The position numbers and the translations under genes were made by a program. Shown here one piece after another: positions 62,415 through 64,000 of a stretch of DNA of 64,000 nucleotides. The notes under the pieces are model-generated. The model saw only the letters and a program-made list of their open reading frames with translations. It had not been told where the DNA came from and did not search any database. Numbering within the stretch: the stretch's first letter is position 1; every line of letters starts with the position of its first letter. This DNA is from Cardiocondyla obscurior (lineage: Eukaryota > Arthropoda > Insecta > Hymenoptera > Formicidae), in assembly GCF_019399895.1 (NCBI RefSeq), contig NC_091885.1:1338501-1402500 (forward strand). The letters run 5' to 3'.

Positions 62415-64000
62415 GAAAATTATAAGCGCCTCACCGCGATGTTCTCCGTGATCTTGAAAATCGTTTTCTGGTGTCTACCAACGCGAACGAGCCAAGCGAG
62501 CAGTTATATCATCGCCGGGGAAGTCATAGAGCAGGGTCGTTCGTCGAACTCGAAGCAGCAACGAGATACGCGACGGACGGATTCGAGAGCTTGGGCTGCG
62601 AGAAGCGCAGAACGAAGCGAGCGCGAGGACCGATGTTCATTTCATGGGCCGTCACGTCGTATCAGTCCAATGGCGCAAGGTGTGATTTTTCCCAGGGAAT
62701 TTCGGTCTGTTTAATAGAGATCCCATATCCCGATCCGCCCGGGTTTGAGTTACGCCAACGATCACCGCACCCGCGTCCCCTCCCTCCCCCTCTTCGATCA
62801 CAATTCTCACGCTAGTCGCTCTTTCCTACCTCCCGCTCTTCGTTCTTTCGATCTGTCCTTCTCTTACTTTACGTGTGTTTTATTCCATCATTACGTTCCG
62901 TTCGCAGTATTCGCTCTGCTTGGCGCGCAGCTCTATATTGTCTATTTCATTTTCATCGTTATCATTTCTATCTTCGTTCTTTAACGAAGCGTCTTCACCT
63001 CTCGCGTCGTACCGCGTGAGGAATACGCTTATACTCCGACCTCATAAAATTATAACGTAAAATTATTAGTAAGTCCTGTCGCCTTTAATCGCCCGTTTTG
63101 TCTGATTGAATGGAATTTAATTAAGCACGCTATTGTTGACGAAAGTGTAAATTCCTTTTCCGAATATTTTTTTTTTTATTGAAATTAAAATAAACGCGTT
63201 TACTAAAAAGAAAAAAAAATTGAAAAAAAGTCATTTAACATGAAACGAAATTTATTTGGATATATTTCTTCCCGCAATTCGTTCTTAAAGTTCGTTTTCG
63301 CGTAGTATTCGAGAGCGAAAAAGTAAGACCGGCTTGTAGTCGATGGCATTAGCGAGTCCCGAGATTTGTTAAATGCTGAAGGCACTCCGAGAGAAACTCC
63401 GGTACGATTTAGACGTCAGGACGAGAGCGGAAACCACTTTCCGACCACGAAACGTAGCCCATTCTAGCGTTATTTTTCTTGCTCTTGTTTCGACCGCGGA
63501 CGTTTCGCTGCAAGTATGGGATCGCCTCAAAGATAAATGACTTTTGCATTACCTTTATCATCGTTTTTGGTCCGGAAAGACTTGAGGGATCCGAGGTAAC
63601 CGGTAGTCAATGGGAGCTCACGAAATCGCATTAACGATTTAATTAAAGAAAATAAAATAAAATAATAAAACAACCTCAATTTTCAATTGTGACCGTTAAT
63701 TAAACGCGGGGACGGCCGTGTGCGTTTTACGTTAATAACGGGAATAGATGAAAAAGATACTCTCAAATTTATATTTCCTGGGGCCCCGATAAGCTTAATG
63801 AGTGGTTTCCTTTCAGCACTCGCCGTGCGATTATGTCTCAATTATTTCATGTCCGGCGCTTCGCGGATATTCGAGGGCATTGTCGCGTAACGCTTGACAG
63901 CGGCACAAAGCTATTGTTTTCATGACGACCACGCGATACCGCCATAATTAACTGGCTCATCGTCAATCGAGTGACGCAAGCGCGCGTGCACACACATATT

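Larger units (their letters stand above)
47216..64000 (+). other. Probable downstream intron and unproven exons
   Basis: No following exon in the required phase (one base, then codons) has both a good acceptor and a good donor. The best partial options are acceptors before 56506 and 59659, and a non-coding exon at 49545-49646. The rest is CpG-rich (about 48400-50700, 52440-53240, 54500-57400, 58300-59170) or AT-rich. Acceptor-like sites before 55245, 61110 and 63818 lack donors. I see no recognisable domain in any ORF here. Confidence 0.45.

Noticed and set aside
1..64000. Transposons, CRISPR arrays, operons, viral or bacterial systems
   Set aside because: I saw no terminal inverted repeats, transposase or reverse transcriptase motifs, spaced direct repeats, or runs of adjacent prokaryote-like genes.

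Overview
This window looks like nuclear DNA from an insect, most likely a hymenopteran such as an ant. That is an inference from style, not from a sequence match. There are no long uninterrupted genes, operons or ribosome binding sites. CG dinucleotides are frequent, CpG-rich blocks alternate with AT-rich blocks, and there are many T homopolymers, TA/CT microsatellites and GT...AG splice signals. The six-frame ORFs are mostly chance openings in stop-poor CpG-rich DNA. The longest, about 250 codons, runs through poly-T. Almost all of the window is therefore intronic or intergenic, and any coding content is in short exons.

The best supported gene is on the + strand. Its first coding exon (26414-26474) starts with ATG, encodes a compact signal peptide (MTPIFLVVLLAIDPIIAQNN) and ends in a strong GTGAGT donor in phase 1. 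About 20.6 kb downstream, a 103-nt exon (47113-47215) lies between a long polypyrimidine tract with CAG and a GTAAGT donor. Its only open frame is the one the first exon requires, and it encodes a proline-rich stretch ending in an acidic NEEITDA segment. Together they form the N-terminus of a secreted or cell-surface protein that I do not recognise. The rest is probably beyond the window or in exons I cannot prove.

Region by region: 1-7.3 kb shows no convincing gene. At 7.4-10.3 kb there are three + strand exon candidates: a possible terminal exon with a downstream AATAAA, a 61-nt coding-like exon, and an 83-nt non-coding exon. From 10.3 to 26.3 kb is mostly AT-rich non-coding DNA with two minus-strand exon candidates (17.5 and 22.9 kb) and a 209-codon minus ORF ending at a splice donor (25.05 kb). 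From 26.3 to 47.2 kb is the partial + gene and its long intron. That intron contains a 42-nt possible alternative exon (39.9 kb), a 20-nt micro-exon candidate (41.36 kb) and a minus-strand spliced-transcript candidate (35.5-38.5 kb). From 47.2 to 64 kb is probably later intron of the + gene, with several unproven exons, microsatellites and very long T runs.

I found no tRNA, rRNA, CRISPR array, intact transposon or bacterial-type system. Confidence is moderate for the two-exon gene start and low for the other exons. RNA-seq or cross-species alignment would settle each one.
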